A stretch of 25,663 nucleotides of DNA from DASPKS01 sp035628035 (GCA_035628035.1 DASPKS010000240.1:1-25663); one strand, 5' to 3'; positions 15,656 through 23,804 are shown, numbered from the stretch's first letter. The notes: a model not told the origin generated them from the sequence alone. Translations and numbers: made by a program.

Positions 15656-17182
15656 GTACTTCTCGTGGCTTGACACCCAGTCGTTCGCCGAGATCGCCGA
15701 AGCGAGGGAGATCTCGCCCGCGAGGACGACGCCCGCGATGATCTCGGCGAGCTTGTGGACCTTCCCGCGCCCGCTGCAGCCGAGGAGGCGTAGGCACTCC
15801 TGCTGCGTCGCTAGCCCTGTGCCCCCGCCGTGCGTGGCCACGATGAGGCTCGGGATCGTGATGCTCATGTAGAGGTCGCCGCCGGGCGTGACCTCGGAGT
15901 AAAGCAAGGCCGCGCTCGACTCGGCCACGTTCGCCACGTCCTGCCCCGTCGCGATGAACAGCGCCGTGATCCCGTTGGGGGAGTGGAGCCCGTTGTTGTT
16001 GACCCCCGCGAGCGTGCTCCCCACCTGCGCCACGCCGTAGTGGTAGTAGAGCTGCTCCGGCTCGACGCGCATGTGGTTCCGGAGCACGTCGGCCTTGATG
16101 GTGCACTCGGCCGTGACGCGCTTCCCGCGCGTCCGCATGATGTTCACCATCGACGCCTTCTTGTCCGTCGCGAAGTTGGACTCGAGGTAGAAGCGGCGGA
16201 TGGTGTCGTTGTGCTCGAGGATCCACGACGACGCGGCGAAGGTGGCGCGGCCCACCATGTTCTGCCCGGCGGCGTCGCCCGTAGTGAAGTTGAACCGGCA
16301 GAAGGCGAACTTGTTGGCAAGGTAGGTGTCGATCTCCTTCAGCTTGCCGACGCGCGTGGTGGACTCGGCGGCCTCGCGGATCTCGTCGAGGTGCTCGTCG
16401 AGCCACGTCTTGAAGTCGCGCGCCTCGCGGGCGGACTCGAACACGAACACGGGGGCGCGCTGCATCGCGTCGTCCATCACCGTGCAGATCACGCCGCCGG
16501 AGAGGTTGAGCACCTTCATCCCGCGGTTGTAGCTCGCCACGAGCGTCCCCTCGGTGGTCGCCATCGGGATGAGGAAGTCGCCCTGCGCGTGCTCGCCGTG
16601 GATGGTGAGCGGGCCGGCGATGCCGATGGGCACCTGCGCCACGCCGACGAACGCTTCGATGTTGCCGGGGAGCGCCTGGGGGTCGATGGAGTAGCGGTAG
16701 ACGTGCTCCAGCTTCTCGCCGGTCTTCTCCTCCAGGAACCGCTGCCGCGCGCGGATCGCTCCTTCCGAGTAGTCGTCCTGCGCGTCGCGGGGGATACGGA
16801 CTTGGTCGGGCGCGCGCCGGGTCACGCTGTCCTTGACCGAGAACCCGAGCTTCCCCATCCCGTCGATCTCGAATTTTAGTTCGATCTCGTGGACGCCCTC
16901 GCCCACCCGCACGCCCGGCGCGTGGACGTGGACGACCTGCCGGAGCGGGAACGCGATGGGTTTGCCTTCCGACACGTCAGCCGCGGGATGCTGGCCGTCC
17001 CCCTCGACCTCCAGGTGGAGCTGCTCGCGGGGGACCGTCTGCCCGTCGATGGTGACCTCGTGGAGCCCGGTCAGCTTGGCGTCGAGGAGGCGGTTCTTGA
17101 GGGAGAACCGGACGCCGTCGTCGGTTGGGGTGAGGCTGCCGTTGGTGTAGAGCTGCCGGAGGACGAGCGAGGGGATGAGCAT
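15641..17182 (-). CDS. hydroxymethylglutaryl-CoA reductase, class I-like, with an extra N-terminal domain
   Basis: NADPH-type enzyme reducing HMG-CoA to mevalonate, the committed step of the mevalonate isoprenoid pathway. The catalytic region (about 135-513) has every key element: TTEGTLVAS with Glu211, TGDAAGQNMVG (D303, cofactor), ATDKKASMVN (Lys341/342), GQDVAN with Asp415, THGGGTGLATQQECL, and the terminal SSHEKYGRNR with His506. The QQECLRLLG and C-terminal His segments resemble class I (eukaryote/archaea-like) more than class II enzymes. Residues 1-120 form a separate beta-rich domain not found in standard soluble enzymes. The frame is open to 17311, but ATG 17180-17182 lies 23 nt after an exact promoter box (TAGCTTTG) and gives 513 residues. 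It diverges from the glucan phosphorylase gene, and UbiB follows on the same strand. Confidence 0.95.
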   Translation of the reverse strand: MLIPSLVLRQLYTNGSLTPTDDGVRFSLKNRLLDAKLTGLHEVTIDGQTVPREQLHLEVEGDGQHPAADVSEGKPIAFPLRQVVHVHAPGVRVGEGVHEIELKFEIDGMGKLGFSVKDSVTRRAPDQVRIPRDAQDDYSEGAIRARQRFLEEKTGEKLEHVYRYSIDPQALPGNIEAFVGVAQVPIGIAGPLTIHGEHAQGDFLIPMATTEGTLVASYNRGMKVLNLSGGVICTVMDDAMQRAPVFVFESAREARDFKTWLDEHLDEIREAAESTTRVGKLKEIDTYLANKFAFCRFNFTTGDAAGQNMVGRATFAASSWILEHNDTIRRFYLESNFATDKKASMVNIMRTRGKRVTAECTIKADVLRNHMRVEPEQLYYHYGVAQVGSTLAGVNNNGLHSPNGITALFIATGQDVANVAESSAALLYSEVTPGGDLYMSITIPSLIVATHGGGTGLATQQECLRLLGCSGRGKVHKLAEIIAGVVLAGEISLASAISANDWVSSHEKYGRNR

Positions 17183-17205
17183 GGCCGGGCGAAGCAGGGC
17201 GCCTT

Positions 17206-17213
17206 CAAAGCTA
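17206..17213 (-). promoter_or_regulatory. promoter -7 element (TAGCTTTG) for HMG-CoA reductase
   Basis: Minus-strand TAGCTTTG exactly matches TAnnTTTG and lies 23 nt before the ATG at 17182, which supports that start over the longer frame. No TTG is found 17-23 nt upstream. It nearly abuts the opposing box at 17223. Confidence 0.52.
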
Positions 17214-17222
17214 CGATGGGTG

Positions 17223-17230
17223 TAGGTTGA
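17223..17230 (+). promoter_or_regulatory. possible promoter -7 element (TAGGTTGA) for the glucan phosphorylase gene
   Basis: TAGGTTGA, a one-step variant of the TAGCTTGA box seen at other starts, ends 28 nt before ATG 17259. No -33 TTG at the expected spacing. It faces the HMG-CoA reductase box 9 nt away, so the two promoters are back-to-back. Confidence 0.35.
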
Positions 17231-17258
17231 CGGCCCTTTCCTGCCCCACCACACCACA

Positions 17259-18869
17259 ATGTCAGACCGTCCCCGCGTGGCGTACTTCTGCATGGAGTAT
17301 GGCCTCGACACCGCCCTCCGCCTCTACGCCGGCGGCCTCGGCATCCTCGCCGGCGACCTCCTCAAGGCCGCCCGCGACGAGGGCTACCCGCTCGTCGGCG
17401 TCGGCATCAAGTGGAAGCAGGGGTACGGCCACCAGATGATCGACGCCGACGGCCGCGCCTTCGACGCCTACAAGAACCGCCGCTACGCCGACGTGCTGGA
17501 GGACACGGGCGTCGAGGTGACGGTCGAGATCAAGGGCCAGGACGTCCGCTGCAAGGTGTGGCGCACGGAGGCGTTCGGGAACGCCCCACTCCTCCTCCTC
17601 GACACCGACCTCCCCGGCAACCCGGAGGCGTGGACGACGGGCCAGCTCTACGGGTGGTTCGGCGAGGAGCGGCTCGCGCAGGAGATCGTCCTCGGCGTCG
17701 GCGGCGTCCGCGCCCTCCGCGCGCTGGGGATCGACGTCGACGTGTACCACTTCAACGAGGGCCACGCGCTCCTCGCGGCGTTCGAGCTGATCCGCGAGAA
17801 GACGGCCGCCGGGATGGGCCACGACGAGGCCGTAGCAAAGACGCGCGCCGAGGTCGTGTTCACCACGCACACTCCCATCGTGGAGGGGAACGAGAGCCAC
17901 CCCATCGAGCGGATGCTGTACGTCGGCGCGAACGTCGGCCTCACGGCTGAACAGCTAGAAGCCATAGGCGGGTCGCCGTTCAACATGACGGTGGGGGGGC
18001 TCCGCCTCGCGCGGGCGGCCAACGGCGTCGCGCAGCTCCATGGCGAGACGGCCAACAAGATGTGGGCGCACGTCGGCGACCGCGCCGCCATCGGTGCTGT
18101 CACCAACGGCATCCACGTTCCGACGTGGGTGGACCCGGCGATGCTCGACGCGGCGGCGCTTGGCGGCGACCTCTGGGCGCTCCACCAGCGCAACAAAGAC
18201 GCGCTGCTCGACTTCATCGCTGAGCGCACCGGCCGGCGTCTCGCGTCCGACGGCCTCCTCGTCGGCTTCGCGCGGCGGGCCGTCGCCTACAAGCGAGCCC
18301 CGCTCATCTTCTCCGACGAAGGGCGCATCGCACACCTCCTCGAAACGGGGCGGCTCCAGCTCGTCTTCTCGGGCAAGGCGCACCCGCTCGACGACGCGGG
18401 GAAGGTCGTCGTGGAAACGCTCGTCCACTACCACCGGAAGTACCCGAAGGGCGTAGTCTTTTTGGAGGACTACGACATGGACATCGGCCGCGCGATGACG
18501 CGGGGGTGTGACGTGTGGCTCAACACGCCGCACCGCCCGAAGGAGGCCAGCGGCACGAGCGGGATGAAGGCGGCCATGAACGGCGTCCTCAACGTGAGCA
18601 TCCTCGATGGGTGGTGGCCCGAGGCGTGCCGCCACGGCGAGAACGGCTGGCAGTTCGGCGATGGCTTCGAAACGCAAGACGCCGCCGCGCAGGACGCCCA
18701 TGATGGCCGGGCTCTTTACCGCGTGCTCCTCGATGAGGTGCTTCCCACCTTCGAAGACGACCGCCCGCGCTGGGTCGAGGTGATGCGCACGAGCATCCAG
18801 GACACCCGCGACGCCTTCAGCGCCGCGCGGATGCTGCGGGAGTATGAGGAGCAGCTGTACCGGTCCTGA
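17259..18869 (+). CDS. alpha-glucan phosphorylase (GT35 family, short type)
   Basis: Pyridoxal-phosphate enzyme that releases glucose 1-phosphate from glycogen or other alpha-glucans. The 536-residue protein begins directly with VAYFCMEYGLDTALRLYAGGLGILAGD, the start of the short bacterial/archaeal-type enzymes, without the extra N-terminal module of longer members. Family motifs are FNEGHALLAAFELIRE, TTHTPIVEGNE, a VGFARRAVAYKRA segment, and EASGTSGMKAAMNGVLNVSILDGWW. The lysine in GTSGMK (K437) is the expected PLP-binding residue. The ATG at 17259 fits the family start; no Shine-Dalgarno is visible. It diverges from HMG-CoA reductase and converges on a small lipoprotein gene. No other glycogen genes are in the window. 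Confidence 0.93.
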   Translation: MSDRPRVAYFCMEYGLDTALRLYAGGLGILAGDLLKAARDEGYPLVGVGIKWKQGYGHQMIDADGRAFDAYKNRRYADVLEDTGVEVTVEIKGQDVRCKVWRTEAFGNAPLLLLDTDLPGNPEAWTTGQLYGWFGEERLAQEIVLGVGGVRALRALGIDVDVYHFNEGHALLAAFELIREKTAAGMGHDEAVAKTRAEVVFTTHTPIVEGNESHPIERMLYVGANVGLTAEQLEAIGGSPFNMTVGGLRLARAANGVAQLHGETANKMWAHVGDRAAIGAVTNGIHVPTWVDPAMLDAAALGGDLWALHQRNKDALLDFIAERTGRRLASDGLLVGFARRAVAYKRAPLIFSDEGRIAHLLETGRLQLVFSGKAHPLDDAGKVVVETLVHYHRKYPKGVVFLEDYDMDIGRAMTRGCDVWLNTPHRPKEASGTSGMKAAMNGVLNVSILDGWWPEACRHGENGWQFGDGFETQDAAAQDAHDGRALYRVLLDEVLPTFEDDRPRWVEVMRTSIQDTRDAFSAARMLREYEEQLYRS

Positions 18870-18884
18870 GCCTCGCCGTGGCCC

Positions 18885-19298
18885 TTACCCTCCGCCGCTC
18901 ATGCCGGCCAGCTGCCGGACGCGCTCGATCAGACGATCCCATTCGTACGGGTTGGACGGTTGCCCGAACCGCTCGGTGCCGTCGGCGGCGGTGAACGTCA
19001 CCTCGATTACGTCGCCGCCGTCCGTCGTGACGATCTCCTCCACGCTCGTATGGCGGATGACCCTCATCGCGTCTTCTAGGTCCTCCCCCGTGAGGACAAA
19101 CGGCCGCTCCATCACCATCTCGCCGTGCCGGGTGGTGAGCGTTCCCGCGATGCGGTCTTGGAGCACGTTGGCCCGGAGGACGGTGACGTACTGGTGCTCC
19201 GGCGGCAGCGACTCGTTGCCGGCGTAGTACTGGAAGCGGACGGGGTCGGGGGTGGTGCAGGCGGTGAGCGCCAGCAGGAGGAGCAGTCCTACGCGCAC
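18885..19298 (-). CDS. small lipoprotein of unknown function
   Basis: A 137-residue putative lipoprotein. A GTG at 19296-19298 gives MRVGLLLLLALTAC, a compact signal with lipobox Cys14; the longer open frame (to 19463) overlaps the flavoprotein gene and puts the signal in the middle. The mature part is beta-rich with repeated Val/Thr and acidic stretches, and ends in a helix (EWDRLIERVRQLAGM). No family recognised. It follows the flavoprotein gene by 70 nt on the same strand and converges on the glucan phosphorylase gene with 15 nt between stops. Confidence 0.7.
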   Translation of the reverse strand: MRVGLLLLLALTACTTPDPVRFQYYAGNESLPPEHQYVTVLRANVLQDRIAGTLTTRHGEMVMERPFVLTGEDLEDAMRVIRHTSVEEIVTTDGGDVIEVTFTAADGTERFGQPSNPYEWDRLIERVRQLAGMSGGG

Positions 19299-19368
19299 GA
19301 GCGGTGGGGTCTCTTGTCGTAACGCGATGATAGCACCGTGCTGCGTTTGCCGGGGCCAGGACGGTTCG

Positions 19369-20610
19369 CTATCGCCCCTGAGCCGCAGCGGCGCCGAGCC
19401 CTGCGAGGCGCCCCGTCGCCCACGCCCACAGGAAGTTGTACCCCCCGATGGGGCCGAAGGCATCGAGCATCTCGCCGCAGAGGAAGAGCCCGGGATGTCG
19501 GCGGCTCTCTAGCGTTTTGTGATCGACTTCCGACAGAGCGACGCCGCCGCCCGTGACCTCCGCTTTCTTGTAGCCCTCGTCGCCCGTCCACGGGAGGGGG
19601 TAGGCCGTGAGGAGGCGGACGAGGCGGGCGCGCTCCTCGCGGCGCAGGTGCGCGAGGGGATGGTCGAGCGGGAGCCCGGCCTCGGTGAGGAGCTGGTCGG
19701 CAAGGCGCGCGGGCAGGTGGCGGCGGAGCAATGACGCGACGGTACCCGCGCCGGGTGCCTGGAGCAGCGCCTCCCAATCCTCCGCCTCGTGCTCGGCCCA
19801 GCGGACGAGGAGAGGTTGCTGCGGCCCGCCGTCGAGGCGGGAGAGGGTGGCGAGGTGGGAGACGTTGAGGGCGGCCGGGCCGCTCCACCCCCGGTGTGTG
19901 AACAGAAACCCGCCCTCGGTCACGAACGCCCCCTTCTGCTGCGGGGCCTCGATGCGCACGGAGAGCGAGACGCCCGCGAGGTCGGCGTGCGGCGACGGCT
20001 CGGCCGTCAGCGGCGTGAGGGCGGGGTAGAGGCGGTGGATCGTGTGGCCGAGGCGCCGCGCGATTTTCAAGCCGATCCCGTCGCTGCCCGTGTTGGGCAC
20101 CGAGAGCCCGCCCGTCGCGAGCACGACGGCGGACGCACGCAGCGGCCCGCCGTCCGTTTCGACGATCCATGCGTCGTCCTCTGGCCGCACGTCGTCGACG
20201 CGCGTATCGAACGAAAAAGAAACGCCGGCCTCGCGGGCGGTGGCGAGGAGCCGGTCGCGCACGTCGGTGGATCGGTTCGAGGTGGGGAACAGCTTGCCCG
20301 TTTCTTGTTCGAGCGCGAGCGGCAGCCGGAGCTCGTCTTCGAAATAGCGCCGCTGCTCCGCCAGCGGCCATGAGCGGAGGAGGTTGCGGAGGGTGTTCGG
20401 CGACGACGCCGTCACGAACTGCTCCGCTCGCACCTCGGAGGGGAGCACGTTGCACCGCCCCCCACCCGAGACGACGATCTTCTTCCCCCCGAGCCGTGTC
20501 CGCTCGACGAGCACCACGGGCGCTCTGGCCACGGCGGCGAACCGCGCCGCCATCAGCCCGGCCGCACCCGCGCCGACGACGACCACCGGGAGCCCTGCGC
20601 GCGTCGGCAT
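19369..20610 (-). CDS. HI0933/YhiN family FAD-binding oxidoreductase
   Basis: Flavoprotein of the HI0933 family (also annotated as aminoacetone oxidase family). The 413-residue product opens with an FAD dinucleotide fold (VVVVGAGAAGLMAARFAA, then VVLVER) and carries the diagnostic GGKKIVVSGGGRCNVL. Later family motifs are TGKLFPTSNRSTDVRDRL, VLATGGLSVPNTGSDGIGLKIA, HRGWSGPAALNVS and, at the C-terminus, GEMLDAFGPIGGYNFLWAWATG. The physiological substrate is not established for the family. ATG 20608-20610 lies 18 nt after the YebC stop, so the two are probably co-transcribed, with the small lipoprotein gene last. Confidence 0.92.
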   Translation of the reverse strand: MPTRAGLPVVVVGAGAAGLMAARFAAVARAPVVLVERTRLGGKKIVVSGGGRCNVLPSEVRAEQFVTASSPNTLRNLLRSWPLAEQRRYFEDELRLPLALEQETGKLFPTSNRSTDVRDRLLATAREAGVSFSFDTRVDDVRPEDDAWIVETDGGPLRASAVVLATGGLSVPNTGSDGIGLKIARRLGHTIHRLYPALTPLTAEPSPHADLAGVSLSVRIEAPQQKGAFVTEGGFLFTHRGWSGPAALNVSHLATLSRLDGGPQQPLLVRWAEHEAEDWEALLQAPGAGTVASLLRRHLPARLADQLLTEAGLPLDHPLAHLRREERARLVRLLTAYPLPWTGDEGYKKAEVTGGGVALSEVDHKTLESRRHPGLFLCGEMLDAFGPIGGYNFLWAWATGRLAGLGAAAAQGR

Positions 20611-20628
20611 CGGGCCAGGAGCAGGATC

Positions 20629-21351
20629 TCAGGCGAGGTTGTGGAAGACCTTCTGGACGTCCTCGTCCTGCTCCAGCTTGTCGACCAGCTTCAGCACCTC
20701 CTCGGCCTGGTCTTCGGGGAGCTCCGTCGTCGCCATCGGGATCCACTCGACCTCGGCGCTGATGGGCGTGAGCTGGCGGTCCTCCAGCGCCTTCTGCATG
20801 GCGCCGAACTCGGCGAACGGCACGCGGACGACGAGGAGGGACTCGCCGTGCTCGCCCTCGCTGTCGCCCATCTCCTCCAGCCCGTGGTCGATGAGGTCGA
20901 GCTCGAGCTCGTCGCGGTCGATCCCCTCGGGGTTCAGCTTGAAGACGCCCATCTTCTGGAACTGGAACGCCACGCTGCCGGAGGTGCCGAGCGTGCCGCC
21001 GCCCCGGTTGAGCGCCGCGCGGATGTTGGCGACAGTCCGCGTGGGGTTGTCGGTGGCGGTCTCGATGAGGATGGGGACGCCGTGCGGGCCGTAGCACTCG
21101 TAGAGGATCTCCTCGTAGTCGGCCATCTCCTTCCCCTGCGCCCGCTTGATGGCGGCCTCCACCTTGTCCTTCGGCATGTTCACGCTGCGCGCGTTCTGGA
21201 CGGCGCGGCGGAGCATGGGGTTGGTATCGGGGTCGGGCCCGCCCGCCTTGACGGCGATGGCGATGTCCTTCCCGATGCGGGCGAACTGCTTCGCCATGCG
21301 GTCCCAGCGGGCGAACATGGTCGCCTTGCGGACCTCGAAGATGCGTCCCAT
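20629..21351 (-). CDS. YebC/PmpR family protein
   Basis: Cytoplasmic YebC/PmpR family protein; members are described as DNA-binding regulators, and some as factors that relieve ribosome stalling. The 240-residue product spans the whole family: GRIFEVRKATMFARWDRMAKQFARIGKDI at the N-terminus, MPKDKVEAAIKRAQG, YECYGPHGVPILIETATDNPTRT, NRGGGTLGTSGSVAFQFQKMGVF, and an acidic C-terminal region (VEWIPMATTELPEDQAEEVLKLVDKLEQDEDV). The N-terminus without 'AGHSKW' is typical of Bacteroidota members. ATG 21349-21351; a possible -7 box TAGTTTTC (21413-21406) lies 54 nt upstream. It leads a run with the flavoprotein gene. Confidence 0.96.
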   Translation of the reverse strand: MGRIFEVRKATMFARWDRMAKQFARIGKDIAIAVKAGGPDPDTNPMLRRAVQNARSVNMPKDKVEAAIKRAQGKEMADYEEILYECYGPHGVPILIETATDNPTRTVANIRAALNRGGGTLGTSGSVAFQFQKMGVFKLNPEGIDRDELELDLIDHGLEEMGDSEGEHGESLLVVRVPFAEFGAMQKALEDRQLTPISAEVEWIPMATTELPEDQAEEVLKLVDKLEQDEDVQKVFHNLA

Positions 21352-21405
21352 TTCTTTTGCTCAGGGGGCGGCGGGGTGCTGCTCGACAGGGGTTTCGCGA
21401 GGCGG

Positions 21406-21413
21406 GAAAACTA
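21406..21413 (-). promoter_or_regulatory. possible promoter -7 element (TAGTTTTC) for yebC
   Basis: Minus-strand TAGTTTTC matches TAnnTTTG at five of its six fixed positions and lies between the ferredoxin stop (21431) and the yebC start. No clear -33 TTG. It implies a leader of roughly 45 nt. Confidence 0.3.
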
Positions 21414-21430
21414 CCGCCGCGCGCGATTCC

Positions 21431-21820
21431 TCAGCCTTGAAGACCCAGTGCGTCCGGGAGGGGGTGCTGGAGGATGAGGTGGTCCTCCACGAGGCGCCCG
21501 CCGACGAGGTGCTCCTGGATGATCCGCTCGATCACGTCCGGCGTGCAGGAGTGGTACCACGCCCCTTCGGGGTAGACCACGGCGATGGGACCGCGCAGGC
21601 ACACCTGGAGGCAGTTCGCCTTCGTGCGGTAGACGCCGCCCGCGCCGGTGAGTCCCAGCTCCTTGAGGCGGCGCTTGAGGTACGCCCACGACGCGAGGCT
21701 CTCCTCGCGGCCCGAGCACTTCGGCTTCGTCTGGTCGCAGCAGAGGAAGACGTGCCGCCGGATCGCGGGCACCCCCAGGCTCTCCGCCTTCTGCCGCACC
21801 TCGTCGTCGGGCCCCGGCAT
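21431..21820 (-). CDS. thioredoxin-like [2Fe-2S] ferredoxin
   Basis: A 129-residue thioredoxin-fold ferredoxin that should hold one [2Fe-2S] cluster. Ligand candidates are C28 and C35 in the HVFLCCDQTKPKCSG segment, and C70 and C74 in ANCLQVC; C27 and C92 are extra. The GPIAVVYPEGAWY stretch and the final IIQEHLVGGR helix are typical of this family, related to the NuoE C-terminal fold. The redox partner is unknown. I use ATG 21818-21820; a GTG 6 nt further upstream (21826) is in frame and lies 1 nt after the DUF1330-type stop. Probably co-transcribed with that gene. Confidence 0.88.
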   Translation of the reverse strand: MPGPDDEVRQKAESLGVPAIRRHVFLCCDQTKPKCSGREESLASWAYLKRRLKELGLTGAGGVYRTKANCLQVCLRGPIAVVYPEGAWYHSCTPDVIERIIQEHLVGGRLVEDHLILQHPLPDALGLQG

Positions 21821-21827
21821 CGCCACG

Positions 21828-22133
21828 TCACGCCTCCGGGGGCGCGTCGAGCCCTTCGACGAGGAGCATCTGCGTGCGTGCGCTCAGGTGGCGGAGCGCC
21901 TTGGCGGGGGCGTATTCCTCGGATTCCCACCACGCATGGGCCTGCGTGGCGTCGGGGAACTCCAGGATGACGAAGCGCGGGGGGTGCCAGTCGCCTTCGA
22001 GCGGGCGGGTCGTGCCGCCGCGCACGAGGTAGCGGCCGCCGTACTGTGCGATGGAGGCAGGCGCGAGGGCCTTGTAGCGCTCGTACGTATCCGGGTCGTG
22101 GATGTCGATCTCGACGACGATGTAGGCGGACAT
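21828..22133 (-). CDS. DUF1330-type small protein (dimeric alpha/beta-barrel fold)
   Basis: A 101-residue protein matching the DUF1330 pattern: MSAYIVVEIDIHDPDTYERYKALAPASIAQYGGRYLVRGG at the N-terminus, then a PPRFVILEFPDATQAHAWWESEEYAPAKALR stretch. These proteins share the ferredoxin-like dimeric alpha/beta-barrel fold; function is not established. The frame runs further upstream, but ATG 22131-22133 is the conserved start. It is followed by the ferredoxin gene with almost no gap. Confidence 0.9.
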   Translation of the reverse strand: MSAYIVVEIDIHDPDTYERYKALAPASIAQYGGRYLVRGGTTRPLEGDWHPPRFVILEFPDATQAHAWWESEEYAPAKALRHLSARTQMLLVEGLDAPPEA

Positions 22134-22200
22134 GCGATCGGTCGGGAGGAGCGACGAAGGATACCCACGCGCTCTACCCGGCAACCACCCGTGCGAGGCG

Positions 22201-22647
22201 CTACATCCGTTCGGCCATCGCCCGCGCGAAGGCCTCGGCGCGGACGCGGAGGTCCGGCATCGGCCGGTTGCCCGCGTCGAGGGTGGCGATGAAGAACTGG
22301 CCGTTCTTGAGGACGTGGATCTGGGCCGTTGTTCCCCCCTGCATCGACACCCACCGCGCCGCTTCCCCGAGGCCCTTGACCTCCTCGGGCCCGACGTAGC
22401 CGGAGAGGCTGGCAAACTCGCCCTCGTCGGGGCGCACGTCGTAGGCGAGGAGGAGGTCGTCGCTCTCGGACTCCAGCGTGCAGCCGTCCGGGTCGCTCCT
22501 GGTCTGGCGCATCGTGCGCCCGAAGAGCTGGCTGACCTCGTCTTCGCTCATCCACGAGCAGCCCTGGCGACCGGCGAGGGCGCCCGGGCCCTGCCGGCAG
22601 GCGGGCAGGAGGAGAAGCGCGAGAAGGGCGGGGGGCCAGCAGCGCAT
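22201..22647 (-). CDS. putative lipoprotein of unknown function
   Basis: A 148-residue product with a lipoprotein signal MRCWPPALLALLLLPAC (Cys17). The mature part has the pattern CSWMSEDEVSQLFG ... CTLES, in which two cysteines flank a short helix. This recalls the DUF3558-type lipoproteins ('C.l....v..lLG'), but similarity is too weak to assign. A promoter with TTG-N21-TAGCTTG sits 27 nt upstream of the ATG (22645-22647), so the gene has its own transcript even though it follows the M23 gene on the same strand. Confidence 0.72.
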   Translation of the reverse strand: MRCWPPALLALLLLPACRQGPGALAGRQGCSWMSEDEVSQLFGRTMRQTRSDPDGCTLESESDDLLLAYDVRPDEGEFASLSGYVGPEEVKGLGEAARWVSMQGGTTAQIHVLKNGQFFIATLDAGNRPMPDLRVRAEAFARAMAERM

Positions 22648-22674
22648 AGGCGCACCTCAGGGCGGGTGAGCGCG

Positions 22675-22705
22675 CAAGCTAGGCGGCGTGCCCGCTACGG
22701 GACAA
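22675..22705 (-). promoter_or_regulatory. promoter of the lipoprotein gene (TTG-N21-TAGCTTG)
   Basis: On the minus strand TTG (22705-22703) is followed after exactly 21 nt by TAGCTTG (22681-22675), identical in box and spacing to the two promoters at 7683-7790. Its -33 part lies inside the last codons of the M23 gene. Confidence 0.6.
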
Positions 22706-23282
22706 GCCGGGGGTACGGGTTCTGCGCCTCGCCCGTCGCGGCGTAGATGCCATAGTGGAGGTGAGGGGGCGTGCCGCGCGCGTTCCCGGTGGTGCCGACG
22801 TAGCCGAGCGTGTCGCCTTCCGCGACCACGTCGCCGCTCTCGAACGCGCCGAAGCGGTCGAGGTGCGCGTAGTAGTGCCACTCGCGCCCGGGGCCCAGCA
22901 CGCGGACGATCTGCCCGCCCAGGTTGTTCTCACCGACGGTGACCACGAGCCCCGGCGTGGCGCTGAGGACGGGCGTCCCGCGCGGGGCGAAGATGTCGAT
23001 GCCCTGGTGGGTGCGCCCGCCCGAGCGCGGGGCGCCCCACGTGTTGGCGAGGTCGCGCGGCCGCACGCCCGCAACGGGCACGGGGAGGTGGTCCTCCGGC
23101 TCGGCCGTGAGGAGGCGAAGCATCAGCCCGGGGTGTCGCATCGGGGGGAACACCACCAGGAGCCCGCCGACGAGGAGCGCCAGCGTGAGGAGGCCCTGTA
23201 GGAGGCAGCCGGGCAGGCAGGACCGGCGTTGGAGGGGGGTGCCGGCCAGCGCAACAGGCGAGCGGGAGTCGGGGGTGGTCAA
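22695..23282 (-). CDS. M23 family metallopeptidase, membrane-anchored
   Basis: Predicted peptidoglycan endopeptidase or LytM-type protein of 195 residues. A short cytoplasmic N-terminus is followed by one membrane helix (about 26-47), placing the catalytic domain in the periplasm. Zinc ligands fit H92 and D96 (HQGID) and H176 (HLHYG); H140 (YYAHL) and H174 complete the active site. The order and spacing follow the LytM pattern, so the enzyme looks active. The only in-frame start found upstream of the helix is TTG at 23282, 12 nt after the TspO-like stop, suggesting translational coupling; that TTG lies inside a TAGCTTG box. CTG or other starts cannot be excluded. Confidence 0.88.
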   Translation of the reverse strand: MTTPDSRSPVALAGTPLQRRSCLPGCLLQGLLTLALLVGGLLVVFPPMRHPGLMLRLLTAEPEDHLPVPVAGVRPRDLANTWGAPRSGGRTHQGIDIFAPRGTPVLSATPGLVVTVGENNLGGQIVRVLGPGREWHYYAHLDRFGAFESGDVVAEGDTLGYVGTTGNARGTPPHLHYGIYAATGEAQNPYPRLVP

Positions 23283-23294
23283 GCTAGGGGCGCG

Positions 23295-23804
23295 TCACGG
23301 CCGCGTTGCCTCCGGGGGCGGGTTCAACCGCCAAATCGCGCACGACCACCACACGCCGTAGAGGAGGTAGAGCAGGTACGGCACCATCACGAGCGCGGCC
23401 GTTCGGTCTATGAGAAGGAGGAGTGCCGCCAGGGCGACGGCAGCCGCGGCGTAGAGCGCGGTCACCCCCATCGTCAGCCGGAGGTCGCGGCGGCGGAAGA
23501 AGGTGTAGTTCCAGGCGGCGTTGCCGACGACCATGAGCGCGAGGAGTCCGAAGGCGACCCGGTGAAGCGGAGTGCTCAGCTCGGCGGCGAGGAGGCGGTA
23601 GGCCACGCCGAAGCACGTCGCGTAGTAGAGCAGCCCTATGACCGCCCAGAGCACGAGCGGCGGCGCAAGGCGGGGCTGCTGCACTTCGGCGAGCCGCTGC
23701 CGCACGCCGCGCCCGGCGAGGACGCCCTCCAGCACCACGCCGACGAGCGCGACCCCGAGCGCGCCGAGGAGGGGCTGCGTCTCCACCTCAGTCGGGATAC
23801 TCAT
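23295..23804 (-). CDS. TspO/MBR (tryptophan-rich sensory protein) homologue
   Basis: A 169-residue polytopic membrane protein with about five hydrophobic helices, matching the length of TspO/MBR proteins. Family-like segments are PPLVLWAVIGLLYYATCFGVAY (helix with PP at its start), GNAAWNYTFFRR (the N..W...FF element) and VPYLLYLLYGVWWSCAIWRLN (the VPYllW...LN..iw.LN element). TspO binds porphyrins and sterols in other bacteria; the ligand here is unknown and several usual tryptophans are missing, so this may be a divergent member. The start ATG 23802-23804 overlaps the end of the upstream unknown gene by 17 nt, and the M23 gene follows after 12 nt. Confidence 0.78.
   Translation of the reverse strand: MSIPTEVETQPLLGALGVALVGVVLEGVLAGRGVRQRLAEVQQPRLAPPLVLWAVIGLLYYATCFGVAYRLLAAELSTPLHRVAFGLLALMVVGNAAWNYTFFRRRDLRLTMGVTALYAAAAVALAALLLLIDRTAALVMVPYLLYLLYGVWWSCAIWRLNPPPEATRP

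Noticed and set aside
17183..17311. Longer N-terminus for HMG-CoA reductase (start at 17311)
   Set aside because: It would run across the promoter boxes and the start of the divergent phosphorylase gene; ATG 17182 fits the -7 box distance.
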